Shown: piece after piece, positions 55,142 to 64,000 of the stretch
Layout of the letters: each line of letters starts with the position of its first letter
Position numbering within the stretch: position 1 is the first letter of the stretch
The notes under the pieces: generated by a model
Told to the model about the DNA's origin: nothing
The model's input: only the letters and a program-made list of their open reading frames with translations
Database searches by the model: none
Assembly (NCBI GenBank): GCA_016195805.1
Contig: JACPYT010000016.1
Coordinates: forward strand, 248,001-312,000
DNA length: 64,000 bases
Direction of reading: 5' to 3'
Origin: Hydrogenophilales bacterium
Lineage (GTDB): Bacteria; Pseudomonadota; Gammaproteobacteria; Burkholderiales; Thiobacillaceae
Position numbers and translations under genes: made by a program

Positions 55142-58100
55142 ATGCCGACACTGACACCTAATCCGTCCTTGAAGCGCAGGGCCAGACAGAACAGCGTTGC
55201 CGCCGCCGTGCCGGCGCACCCCCAGTTCAAGATGCGGCTGCTGACCCTGGCGGTGCTGTCGGCCTGCGCATCGGTGTCGATGGCGGCGCAGAATCATGTC
55301 GCCGCACCCGCCAATCCGCTGCCCACCGGCGGCGTGGTGTCGGACCCCAGTACTGCCAGCATCGTCAACAGCGCGCCCAACCTGATGCAGATCAACCAGA
55401 CGGCCGCGAAGACGACGATCCGCTGGAACAGCTTCGACATTGGTCAGGGCTACACGGTCCGCTTCAACCAGCCCAGTGCCTCGGCCGAGGCCATGAACTA
55501 CATCGGTGGCGCCAATCCCTCGGTGATCCAGGGCACGCTGTCGGCCAACGGCAAGGTCTATCTGGTCAACGCCAACGGCATCCTGTTCGACGGCACCGCC
55601 CAGGTCAACGTCAACACGCTCATCGCCTCGTCGCTCGACATTGCACAGAGTACCTTCGATAACGGCATCACCTCGAACCTGAGCAAGAAGGATCCGACCC
55701 TGGTGGCGACCATGGTGTTGAACACCGCCGGCCAGGTGATCAACTACGGCACGATCCGCAGCGTGAAGGTGGACGGGCCGACCGGCCAGGTGGTGGCCGA
55801 CCCGAAGACCGGCAAGCCGGTAGAGGAGGGCGGCGTCATCATGCTGTTCGCGCCCCAGGTGGAGAATCATGGACTCATCACCGCCAACAACGGCCAGGTC
55901 ATCCTGGCCGCGGGCGGAACTGTGTACCTGCAGCTCTACAACGATCCTACCGGCGACCCCAATGACCTCTCGATGCGCGGCTTCCTGGTCAAGGTGACGG
56001 CGGCCCCCAATGGGTCGCTGAACCTGAGCCAGCTCATCGCGGCGCAAAAGCTCAACAGCGCGGCCAACCTCGGCGGCGAGATCCATACCGACCGCGGCAA
56101 CACCACGCTGACGGGTCTGGTCGTCAACCAGTCCGGTCTGGTTTCCGCGAACACCGCCGCCACCGTCAACGGCTCGATCTGGCTGAAAGCAGAGAACTAC
56201 GATGACGCCAGCAAGCAGACCACCTACGGCACGCTGACCACCAGCAAGGACAGCGTGACCCAGGTCCTGCCCGAGGATGACGGCACCACCCTGGCCGAGA
56301 GCGACTCCTACACCGACAACAGCCTGTACAACAACGGCAACTTTCCCCACTACCAGGGGATGATCAAGCTGCTGGGCGAGACCGTCGTCCACGATGGCCA
56401 GGCGGTGGCGCCGGGCGGCCGCATCGTGGTCGGCAAGGAATACGTCAACAACGACAATGCCAGCCGGCCTGCGCAGACCGGCCGGGTCTATCTGGGCGCC
56501 GACAGCGTGCTCAGCGTGGCCGGATTGTGGGTGGATCTGCCCTACTCGGACAACTACTTGAGCGTCAAGCTGCAGAGTGTGGACCTGGCCAATTCGCCCC
56601 TGCAAAAAGGCGGTTTCCTGATCGGTAAGACGGTGACGGTGGACCCCCGCAAGGGAACGCCCAAGCTGTTCGACATTGCCGACAAGCTCGCGGGCATGCT
56701 GCGTTCGGTGCGGGAGAAGGCCACCACCGGCGGCACCATTACCGTGAATACGGGCGAATTCATTTCGTCGGTGGGGTCGAAAGTGGACGTGTCGGGCGGC
56801 GGCTACCGCTACGGCGACGGCATGGCCACTACGACCTATCTGACGTCCCACGGTCGCCTCTACGACATCGCGACGGCACCGGCCAACCTGCAGTACGACG
56901 ACAGGGTGGTGACCATAACCACGCCGGTGAGGGGATATGTCGAGGGCAAGAGCGCAGGTCTGCTGGCGATCGACGCGCAGCAGATGATACTCGGCGGGAA
57001 TTTTGCCGCCGGCGTGACGACCGGACCCTACCAGCGCGCGCCCGGCGCCATGCCCACCCCGGGCAAGCTGGTGCTCGGGACCCAGTCGATCCAGTCAGGT
57101 GGCACCCCTGACTTCTTCGCCTCAGTCAAAAATGGCACCACGGCCAATAGCCTCGATACCTATGGGTCACCTTATGCCTTGCAGGACGTCGTGTTTGGCG
57201 ACGGTACGGCAATCCGGCAGAAATTCGCGAATGAACTGGCCGACCTGAACGCGGACCCGGTCAACGCGGCCTTTCCGGTTGCCTTGAAAGACAAGCTGCT
57301 GCTGCCGACGGATCTGTTCGGTGGCACCGCATACGGCAACGCCCAGGCCAGTGCGAGCCAGGGTTTCGGTACGCTGGCGGTGCGCGCGAGCGGCAGCATT
57401 ACCGTGCCGCAGGACGTCACGCTGGATCTTGGTACGGCAGGTTCCCTGTTCTGGCTCGCTCCGCAGATCGAGGTGGATGGCACGGTCAAGGCGCAGGGCG
57501 GCTCGCTCGTTTTCAATCGATACTTTGACAATTCCCTGTACGGCGCCACCCATCTGGGTACGAGCGGTGTGCTGTCGGTGGCGGGCGGCTGGATCAACGA
57601 TGCCTTTGGCGTGAATGGCGCCATCAGCGTTCCGAATGTCATCGACGGCGGGTCCGTGGCAATCGCCGGCTACGGCACGCTGGATCAGGGTAGCCGGGTC
57701 GACGCTTCGGGCGGCGCCATGTTGGGTAGCACGGGCAAACTGAGCTATGGCAATGGCGGCGCCATCACGTTGCCGACCATTGGGCTGAATGGTGTGACCC
57801 TGCAGGCTTATGGCGGCAGCAAGGGCGGATCACTGACCCTGAATGCGGACACGATCGACGTCGGCGGCAGTTCGGGCAGTGCCCTGTCTCCCGGTTTCTT
57901 CACCCAGGGAGGATTCACCGACTATTCGCTGGCAGGAATCTATCAGGTCAATTTCAAGCAGGACATTCATCCGGTCGCCTATCAGCGTATTGCCAAGGCC
58001 GATGCGCAATTATCGCCCACCGGTACGCCATTTGGCGCCATCAGTTCGGTGCTGTCGAATGCACCTGACTATTTGCGGACGGCGGCCAGCCTGAGCGCGA

Positions 58101-61100
58101 CCACTGGCGCATCGATCTCTACTACGTTCCAGTTGGGTGCGAACGAGACGGGCATCGTCCTCGATCCTGGTGTGAGCATCGTCACGGATCCGCTGGCACA
58201 TATCAATTTGACATCGCATACGCGGATGGATATCGAGGGCGCACTGGTCGCGCCTGGCGGTGTGATCAACCTGAGTCTGGATCCGGGCGACAAGTTTTAT
58301 TACGACGTTCCCAACGGTGCCTTCAACGCCTTGAACATTGGCAGCCAGGCGTTGATTTCCACGGCAGGCGTCTACCTCCCAAGCGTCGGGCCGCGGGGCT
58401 TGATCACCGGTCAGGTTCTGTCGGGCGGTTCGGTGAGTCTCGCGGCCAACAAGAATGATCTGGACGTTGCCCAGGGTGCGGTGATTGACGTAAGCGGTAC
58501 CAGCCATTTGCTGGACCTCCAGACAGGTAGCGGATATACCCGTGCCGATGTGGCCAGCGAGGGGGGGCGCGTCACGATCGAGGCGACCGAGAATGCCTAT
58601 CTGGACGGGACGTTCAAAGGCAAGGGTGGAGACGCCTCGGTGGCAGGCGGGAGCTTCCAGCTCGACGCGCTCTATAACGGGCGATTCGGCCTGGTCGCTT
58701 ACGGTTCCGTGCTGCAGGCAGAAGGTGATGCCAATGCTGCCGCTGCGATGGCCTTCATGGACCCGAGCGCGCGGCAATTGCAGCATGTCATCCTGTTGAG
58801 CCAGACTGACGCGCCGCTGGCCCATGATGGTTCCTCGGCCGATACCAGCCGGATTGGCAATCTCTTCGACGCCAATCATGACTATGTGGCTCCGCTACGC
58901 GCCAATATCAGCGCAGATCAACTCATAAATGGGGTGGAAAGAAACGGCGTAAGAGCGGGGGGCGGCTTCGATCGGGTGGTATTGAACTCGGACAATCAGA
59001 TTCAGATTGGCGCGGATGTAAATAACTTCGCGCCGCGCGCTCTGCTGCGGCTGGACACCCCCGAGTTGCGTGCGCTGGGTAACAGCAGCGTCACGCCCAT
59101 CCAGGTGGGCGAGGGCTCGCTGGCAAGTTCGACCTGGGAAACAGCCCAACTGCAGTGGTACAACACGCCGAGCAGTTATCGGCTGTCAGGCGTCTTGTCT
59201 CGGAGTCTGGTCGATGAATACTCGCTGAGTACGAACGATACGGGCATTCAGGTACCGGTAGCGACCCAGAAAGGTAACGCCACGCTAAGCCTCTCGGCGC
59301 GGCAGATCGCCCTGGCGGGCAATGTTACTGCCAACGGGACCGCTCAACTCGATTTGATCAGCGCGGGCGACCTGCGTTTCGAGGGTTTCCCCGTGACCTA
59401 CACGGCGCAGAACGATTCTTCCGATAAAAAGCCCTTGATAGCCAATCTGCAGGCCTTGAACGGGGGCTTGTATTCCGCAGGCAACATAGGCTTGCAGGCC
59501 GGGCAAATCTATCCCGCTACCGCCGTGAACTATACCGTGGCGGTGGGAACGGTCGCCCTGGATCAACTGAGCCAGAGCGTCGATAGCACGGGCGCGGTGA
59601 CGTTGACGGCGACAGTCAGCCGAGCACCAGTCATTGGCGGCTTGCTGAATATCAAGGCGAACGAATCGGCGGATTCGTCACCCGTGTTTTCTGCGGGCGG
59701 CACGCTCACCCTGCAGGCCGACTCCATTGATCAGTCCGGCATCCTCAGGGCGCCTCTTGGCACCATCAACCTGAAGGGTGGCCACTCCCTGACGCTAGAG
59801 GGCAATAGCGTGACGTCTGTATCGGCGATATGGGCCCATGATGGGGTGGAAACCGATCTGACCATTCCCTACGGCGCCACGCAAAGCGTGGGGCAGTCGC
59901 TCTGGTATGGCAGTGTTCAGACGACGGCACCGCCAAGCAAGGCGATCGAAGCCAGCGCGGACGCAGTGACCGTCGCGTCCGGCGCGACCCTGGACCTCCG
60001 CGGCGGCGGCGACTTCGCCGCCATGGAATTCATTCCCGGCATCGGCGGTACGAAGGATGTGCTGGCGGCACCGGGTACCTACGCCATCGTGCCGGGCGTG
60101 GCTTTCCAGACGTCCGACAGCTACCTCAACAGCCTCGCGCCCGTCAGCGTGAATGCGGCGGCCGCCTACAACATGGTGCATCTGGGCGCCGGTTCCGGCC
60201 TGCCGGAAGGGGACTACGCGCTGCTGCCGGCCTATTACGCCCTGTTGCCCGGCGCCTATCTGGTGAAAGCACAAAGCGGCGCCGCCTACGCGCCCGGGTT
60301 CGCCGCAACGCAGCCCGACGGCAGCGTGGTCGTTGCCGGCAAACTGGGCTATGCCGGCACCGGCATCCGCCAGTCGACCTGGTCGGGATTCAGCATTCAA
60401 TCGGGCGCGGATGCGCTGACCGGTCAGCATGCCCAGGGCGAATATCGCCTGACCGGCGGTCAGTTCTTCCCCGATCAGGCAGCCCGGAACAACACGGCCG
60501 CGCCTGCGTTGCCGCGTGACGGCGGCCGCCTGAGTATCGGCGCCACGGGCAGCCTCGCCTTCGAAGGCAATTTGCTGGCCCAGGCGGCTGAGGATAGCGC
60601 CACCGGGAAGTATGGCGCCATCGGTCAGGTGGATATCTACGGATCGAAATTCGCTATCGTCGACCACACCGCCGTGGCACCGAGCGGGTACACCCGCCTG
60701 CAGGCGGATGAGCTTTCCCGCCTGGGGGCCAGTCTGCTGATCGGTGGCAAGCGCACGGACACGACGAGCGGCCAGTCCCTCGATGTGGTGGCCAGCGATG
60801 TCCTCGTAGACCTGGACGGCGGCACGCTGAGCCTGCCTGAATTGTGGCTGGCGGCGACCGACAACTTGACCGTCACGGGAGCCTCGACCCTCGATGCCTC
60901 CGGGACTGCGGTCGGCCGGGCCGGCACCCTGACGGTCAATACGAACCAGGACGGCAAGCAATACGGCGCCTTGCTGGGTCTGTCGAGTGCGGAACTGGCT
61001 CCGATTGCCCGAGTAGGGGCGCCGGATGCCGATCCTGCCCACGGCAACCTCAATATCGACGCCGGCGCGAAGCTGAGCGCGAAGGGCGGCGCCATCGCGA

Positions 61101-64000
61101 TCGACTCCACCGGCACACCGGTGATGGCCGGGGTGACGGAGAGCGACAGCTTGGCGATCGGCGCGCGCCAGATCGCGCTCGGCGCCGTGCCGCAAGGCAG
61201 CACGGCGCTGGCACTGGGGAACGCCCAACTGGCGGCGCTGGGCAGCGCCCGGAATTTTGTGCTGCGCAGCTATTCCAGCATCGACCTGTACGGCAACGTC
61301 AGTCTCGGTCAGACCGGCACCGGCAGTTTCACGTTCGACAGCGCCGGCCTGGTCGGCCATGACGTCAACGGCGCGAGCGCGCCGGTGGCCTTGTCCGCCG
61401 GCACGATCACGCTGGAAAACCTGAGCGGTTCCGCCCTGGCGGCGAACGCGCCTGGCACGGGCACGCTGACCCTCAATGCCGACAAGCTGGTGCTGGCCGA
61501 CAGCAACAAGAATGGTGCGGGCTTCACCGTGGCCGGATTCAACCAGGTCAATGTGGACGCGGGCGAGGTGTCGCTGCAAGGGTCGGGCACGCTGCGCGTC
61601 GCGTCGGACCTGAACATCGCAGCCGGCCGCATCGCCGCAGGCGGGCGTCTGGCCGACCAGCAGATCCAGGCCTACGATGCCGGCCAGCAAACCTGGCATG
61701 CAATCCGGGTCACGCAGCCGGCAAGCGCTGCGGCATTCGCCGATGCGCCCCTCCCGGGCGGCAAACTGAAGATCGATGGCAGCTCGGTCGACTTCGGCGG
61801 CAACGTCGTTCTCCAGTCCGGTCGTCTGGCGCTCGCTGCCCATGGCACGGCAGCCAGCGATGGCGTCACCCTGGAAAACGGTTCCAGCATCGACCTGTCC
61901 GCCTACGAAAAAACCTTCGCCCAGGGCACGGCCAATCTCACCGAATCGGCCTCTGCTGGTCGTCTCACGCTGACCAGCGACAGCGGTGCGATCGATGCCA
62001 AAACCGGGTCGAGCATCGATCTGCAGGGCGGATCGGCGGGCGGCGACGCGGGTGTGCTGACGGTTGCTGCAGCCAACGGCACGGTGGCCCTGGACGGCAC
62101 CCTGTCGGCCGGCGCGGCCCCGGGCCAACAAGCCGGCAGCGCGGACATCGACGCCGCGAATCTGGCCAATTTCTCCGCGCTCAACACGGCGCTGGAAACC
62201 GGCGGTTTCGGCCAGAGCCGGACCCTGCGCGCGCGCACCGGCGATGTGAACGTCGCGGCTACGGACAGCGTGAACGCAAAAAATATCCAACTGGTGGCCG
62301 ATGCCGGTTCCATCAACGTGAAAGGCAGTCTCGACGCCTCCGGCGCCGCGGGCGGCGGCCAGGTGGAACTCGACGCCGGCCAGGGCATGCACCTTTACAG
62401 CGGCAGCCGCATCGCGGCCAACGGCACCTCGACCGACACCACGGCCGACGCCGCCTATTCCGGCGGCGGCAAGGTCGCCCTGTATGCCCGCAATGGCCAG
62501 CTCGATTTCGACAGCGGGGCGGCGATCGACGTGTCCGCTGCCGCGGCCGGTAAGTCCAGTGGCGGCGAAGTCGTGTTCTCCGCGCCCAGGACGGCGAACG
62601 GAAGCGGCCTGCAGGCCGCCCTCGCCGGCCAGCTGAAAGTGGCCGGCGGCACGGTCAGCGTGCCCGGTGGCCAGGCGCCTCGGGACGGTACGGTCATACT
62701 CGAAGGCTACAAGCGTTACAGCGACAGCGAAATCACGACGACGACGACCTCCGCCGCCGCCTCGACCACGGGCGTCGTCTACACCGACTACGATACGTTC
62801 ATGAACGCCGCGGACGGCATCCATGACGTAGCGCTTCTCACGCTGCTGGCAGGCGGTTCCGATATCGCCAGCGGCAATCTGAAAGTCCGCGCCGGCGTGG
62901 AACTCGTCAGTCGCGGCGACATGACGGTCGACGCCAACTGGGATCTGACGAATGCCAGCTGGCTGCGCACCGGCGCCAACCAGACCGCAGGGCGTCTGGC
63001 CTTGCGCGCCGCCGGCGATTTGGTGATCAACGCCAGGTTGGGACTGCCCAATGACACCTCCGTCCCGACAAAATCGGGGTGGAGTCTTCAACTGGCTGGT
63101 GGTGCAGATGTCCTTTCAGCCGATCCGATGGCCGTGCTTCCATTGTCGAGTTTGGCGGCGTCCGGCAAGGGCGATGTCGCCATCAGCGATGGCGTCAAGG
63201 TAACGAGCAGTACGGGCGCTATCCAGATAGCCGCCGGCCGCGATTTCATTGAAGGCAGTGGTACGGCGATCTATACAACCGGGCAAGCGGTCACATTGCC
63301 TACCTTCATGAGGTCGGTGGGATTGAAGACTGCCGTGCCTTTCTCAGGGGTCAACCTGATCGGCGGTGGCGATATCACCATCACCGCCGGGCGCAATGTC
63401 AGCGGCACCAATGACTACGCCGCCCCGAACGTTTGGCTGCGTCGCGCTGGGGTTGCCAACACCGACAGCTACGGCTTTTATTATCTTCCCGCGTATTGGT
63501 GGGTGGACAGGGCGGGCAATTCGGGGGCGGGAACGGTCGGCATCCAGGGGATCTCCACGTTGGGTGGGGGTAACATCGATATCGCTGCGGGGTCTGACGT
63601 GCGCGGCCTGTCGGTAGTCTCGGCCAGTTCCCGTTCGGCGGCAACGACCGCAACCGCTGTGCCCATGATCGATTCGAACGGCAATCTCGTGAACCAAACT
63701 CCGAGTGCGAACGCTGTCTATGGGGGCGGTGACATTCGCATTGACGCAGGTCGGGATGTCCTGGCTGGGCAATATCTGGTCTCGCGAGGCGACGCCGCAC
63801 TGAGCGCCGGCGGACGCATCGGCGGGCTGGCCGGTGCCAGCGACACCGGCACCGCACCGGCTTTCTGGCTGATGGGTTGGAGCGATGACCCTGCTTTGCA
63901 GGGCGCCCACGTTTGGGCACAGGCGCTGGGTGACGCGACGATCTCGACCGTGGCCAACCCGACTGTCATGGAAGTGGTACAGCCACAAAACTATGCGACG
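55142..64000 (+). CDS. giant TPS exoprotein (filamentous haemagglutinin-like), partial at right edge
   Basis: The frame is open for at least 2953 codons to the window end, with no stop seen. GAGG lies before the ATG. An extended, basic signal region (about 50 residues, then SVSMAAQN) is followed by the TPS haemagglutination domain: IRWNSFDIGQGYTVRFNQP, then NANGILFDGTAQVNVNTLIA. The rest is repetitive, Gly/Ala/Ser/Thr-rich beta-helix sequence with recurring GGxxxIDASG-like units. It would be secreted by the adjacent transporter as a surface adhesin or matrix fibre. The C-terminus, and so any toxin or anchoring domain, is not visible. Confidence 0.93.
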   Translation, partial: MPTLTPNPSLKRRARQNSVAAAVPAHPQFKMRLLTLAVLSACASVSMAAQNHVAAPANPLPTGGVVSDPSTASIVNSAPNLMQINQTAAKTTIRWNSFDIGQGYTVRFNQPSASAEAMNYIGGANPSVIQGTLSANGKVYLVNANGILFDGTAQVNVNTLIASSLDIAQSTFDNGITSNLSKKDPTLVATMVLNTAGQVINYGTIRSVKVDGPTGQVVADPKTGKPVEEGGVIMLFAPQVENHGLITANNGQVILAAGGTVYLQLYNDPTGDPNDLSMRGFLVKVTAAPNGSLNLSQLIAAQKLNSAANLGGEIHTDRGNTTLTGLVVNQSGLVSANTAATVNGSIWLKAENYDDASKQTTYGTLTTSKDSVTQVLPEDDGTTLAESDSYTDNSLYNNGNFPHYQGMIKLLGETVVHDGQAVAPGGRIVVGKEYVNNDNASRPAQTGRVYLGADSVLSVAGLWVDLPYSDNYLSVKLQSVDLANSPLQKGGFLIGKTVTVDPRKGTPKLFDIADKLAGMLRSVREKATTGGTITVNTGEFISSVGSKVDVSGGGYRYGDGMATTTYLTSHGRLYDIATAPANLQYDDRVVTITTPVRGYVEGKSAGLLAIDAQQMILGGNFAAGVTTGPYQRAPGAMPTPGKLVLGTQSIQSGGTPDFFASVKNGTTANSLDTYGSPYALQDVVFGDGTAIRQKFANELADLNADPVNAAFPVALKDKLLLPTDLFGGTAYGNAQASASQGFGTLAVRASGSITVPQDVTLDLGTAGSLFWLAPQIEVDGTVKAQGGSLVFNRYFDNSLYGATHLGTSGVLSVAGGWINDAFGVNGAISVPNVIDGGSVAIAGYGTLDQGSRVDASGGAMLGSTGKLSYGNGGAITLPTIGLNGVTLQAYGGSKGGSLTLNADTIDVGGSSGSALSPGFFTQGGFTDYSLAGIYQVNFKQDIHPVAYQRIAKADAQLSPTGTPFGAISSVLSNAPDYLRTAASLSATTGASISTTFQLGANETGIVLDPGVSIVTDPLAHINLTSHTRMDIEGALVAPGGVINLSLDPGDKFYYDVPNGAFNALNIGSQALISTAGVYLPSVGPRGLITGQVLSGGSVSLAANKNDLDVAQGAVIDVSGTSHLLDLQTGSGYTRADVASEGGRVTIEATENAYLDGTFKGKGGDASVAGGSFQLDALYNGRFGLVAYGSVLQAEGDANAAAAMAFMDPSARQLQHVILLSQTDAPLAHDGSSADTSRIGNLFDANHDYVAPLRANISADQLINGVERNGVRAGGGFDRVVLNSDNQIQIGADVNNFAPRALLRLDTPELRALGNSSVTPIQVGEGSLASSTWETAQLQWYNTPSSYRLSGVLSRSLVDEYSLSTNDTGIQVPVATQKGNATLSLSARQIALAGNVTANGTAQLDLISAGDLRFEGFPVTYTAQNDSSDKKPLIANLQALNGGLYSAGNIGLQAGQIYPATAVNYTVAVGTVALDQLSQSVDSTGAVTLTATVSRAPVIGGLLNIKANESADSSPVFSAGGTLTLQADSIDQSGILRAPLGTINLKGGHSLTLEGNSVTSVSAIWAHDGVETDLTIPYGATQSVGQSLWYGSVQTTAPPSKAIEASADAVTVASGATLDLRGGGDFAAMEFIPGIGGTKDVLAAPGTYAIVPGVAFQTSDSYLNSLAPVSVNAAAAYNMVHLGAGSGLPEGDYALLPAYYALLPGAYLVKAQSGAAYAPGFAATQPDGSVVVAGKLGYAGTGIRQSTWSGFSIQSGADALTGQHAQGEYRLTGGQFFPDQAARNNTAAPALPRDGGRLSIGATGSLAFEGNLLAQAAEDSATGKYGAIGQVDIYGSKFAIVDHTAVAPSGYTRLQADELSRLGASLLIGGKRTDTTSGQSLDVVASDVLVDLDGGTLSLPELWLAATDNLTVTGASTLDASGTAVGRAGTLTVNTNQDGKQYGALLGLSSAELAPIARVGAPDADPAHGNLNIDAGAKLSAKGGAIAIDSTGTPVMAGVTESDSLAIGARQIALGAVPQGSTALALGNAQLAALGSARNFVLRSYSSIDLYGNVSLGQTGTGSFTFDSAGLVGHDVNGASAPVALSAGTITLENLSGSALAANAPGTGTLTLNADKLVLADSNKNGAGFTVAGFNQVNVDAGEVSLQGSGTLRVASDLNIAAGRIAAGGRLADQQIQAYDAGQQTWHAIRVTQPASAAAFADAPLPGGKLKIDGSSVDFGGNVVLQSGRLALAAHGTAASDGVTLENGSSIDLSAYEKTFAQGTANLTESASAGRLTLTSDSGAIDAKTGSSIDLQGGSAGGDAGVLTVAAANGTVALDGTLSAGAAPGQQAGSADIDAANLANFSALNTALETGGFGQSRTLRARTGDVNVAATDSVNAKNIQLVADAGSINVKGSLDASGAAGGGQVELDAGQGMHLYSGSRIAANGTSTDTTADAAYSGGGKVALYARNGQLDFDSGAAIDVSAAAAGKSSGGEVVFSAPRTANGSGLQAALAGQLKVAGGTVSVPGGQAPRDGTVILEGYKRYSDSEITTTTTSAAASTTGVVYTDYDTFMNAADGIHDVALLTLLAGGSDIASGNLKVRAGVELVSRGDMTVDANWDLTNASWLRTGANQTAGRLALRAAGDLVINARLGLPNDTSVPTKSGWSLQLAGGADVLSADPMAVLPLSSLAASGKGDVAISDGVKVTSSTGAIQIAAGRDFIEGSGTAIYTTGQAVTLPTFMRSVGLKTAVPFSGVNLIGGGDITITAGRNVSGTNDYAAPNVWLRRAGVANTDSYGFYYLPAYWWVDRAGNSGAGTVGIQGISTLGGGNIDIAAGSDVRGLSVVSASSRSAATTATAVPMIDSNGNLVNQTPSANAVYGGGDIRIDAGRDVLAGQYLVSRGDAALSAGGRIGGLAGASDTGTAPAFWLMGWSDDPALQGAHVWAQALGDATISTVANPTVMEVVQPQNYAT

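Noticed and set aside
59795-63091. 1098-codon open frame on the minus strand
   Set aside because: It lies fully antisense to the TPS exoprotein, has no ribosome-binding site or known motif, and arises from GC-rich codon bias; the same holds for the long antisense frames at 53461-56851.

Overview
The window looks like a contiguous piece of a GC-rich betaproteobacterial chromosome. Supporting signs are several PEP-CTERM sorting-signal proteins, an EpsA-type LuxR regulator, many c-type cytochromes, a type II secretion/type IV pilus hybrid operon, and GTGA/ATGA gene overlaps. A Nitrosomonadales/Thiobacillus-like or Rhodocyclales-like host is my inference; there is no rRNA or other decisive taxonomic marker in the window.

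Layout. (1) 31-16444, minus strand: a tightly packed ten-gene operon. In transcription order it encodes an SH3-tailed amidase, an astacin-like metzincin, a polytopic patatin-like lipase, a large di-haem cytochrome, a lipoprotein, a GH13 alpha-amylase-family enzyme, three more di-haem cytochromes, and an alpha/beta-hydrolase/caspase fusion. I do not recognise this combination as a named system. (2) 16591-25455: mostly core genes, namely an FGGY sugar kinase, queF, smc, a ParDE-like toxin-antitoxin pair, serS, mltF and tRNA-Ser(CGA). (3) 25758-28614: a ferritin-like protein, a small coiled-coil protein and a secreted phosphoesterase. (4) 28698-37730, minus strand: an eleven-gene secretion operon combining GspG/F/E and a secretin with PilM/N/O/P-like inner-membrane parts and three more pseudopilins. 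(5) 38101-44275: two PEP-CTERM proteins, a 5'-nucleotidase-like enzyme and a PhoX/DUF839 phosphatase, with notable regulatory DNA. (6) 44500-49507: two convergent cyclic-di-GMP proteins. (7) 49701-64000: epsA, a PEP-CTERM protein behind a cyclic-di-GMP-I riboswitch-like leader, a secreted PstS-like protein, a two-partner-secretion (TPS) transporter and a giant TPS exoprotein still open at the right edge.

Possible integration (inference): regions 4-7 read as a cell-surface programme. Proteins are exported by the type II system, the PEP-CTERM/exosortase route and two-partner secretion. Control may come from cyclic-di-GMP (GGDEF/EAL proteins plus riboswitch-like leaders) and from EpsA. A shared palindrome (ATGAGCC-N4-GGCTCAT) lies beside epsA and ahead of the TPS transporter, with a degenerate copy ahead of the PEP-CTERM gene. 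Three predicted secreted phosphatases and a PstS-like protein give the region a phosphorus-scavenging flavour, and four ATGAC repeats at exact 10-bp intervals lie upstream of the nucleotidase.
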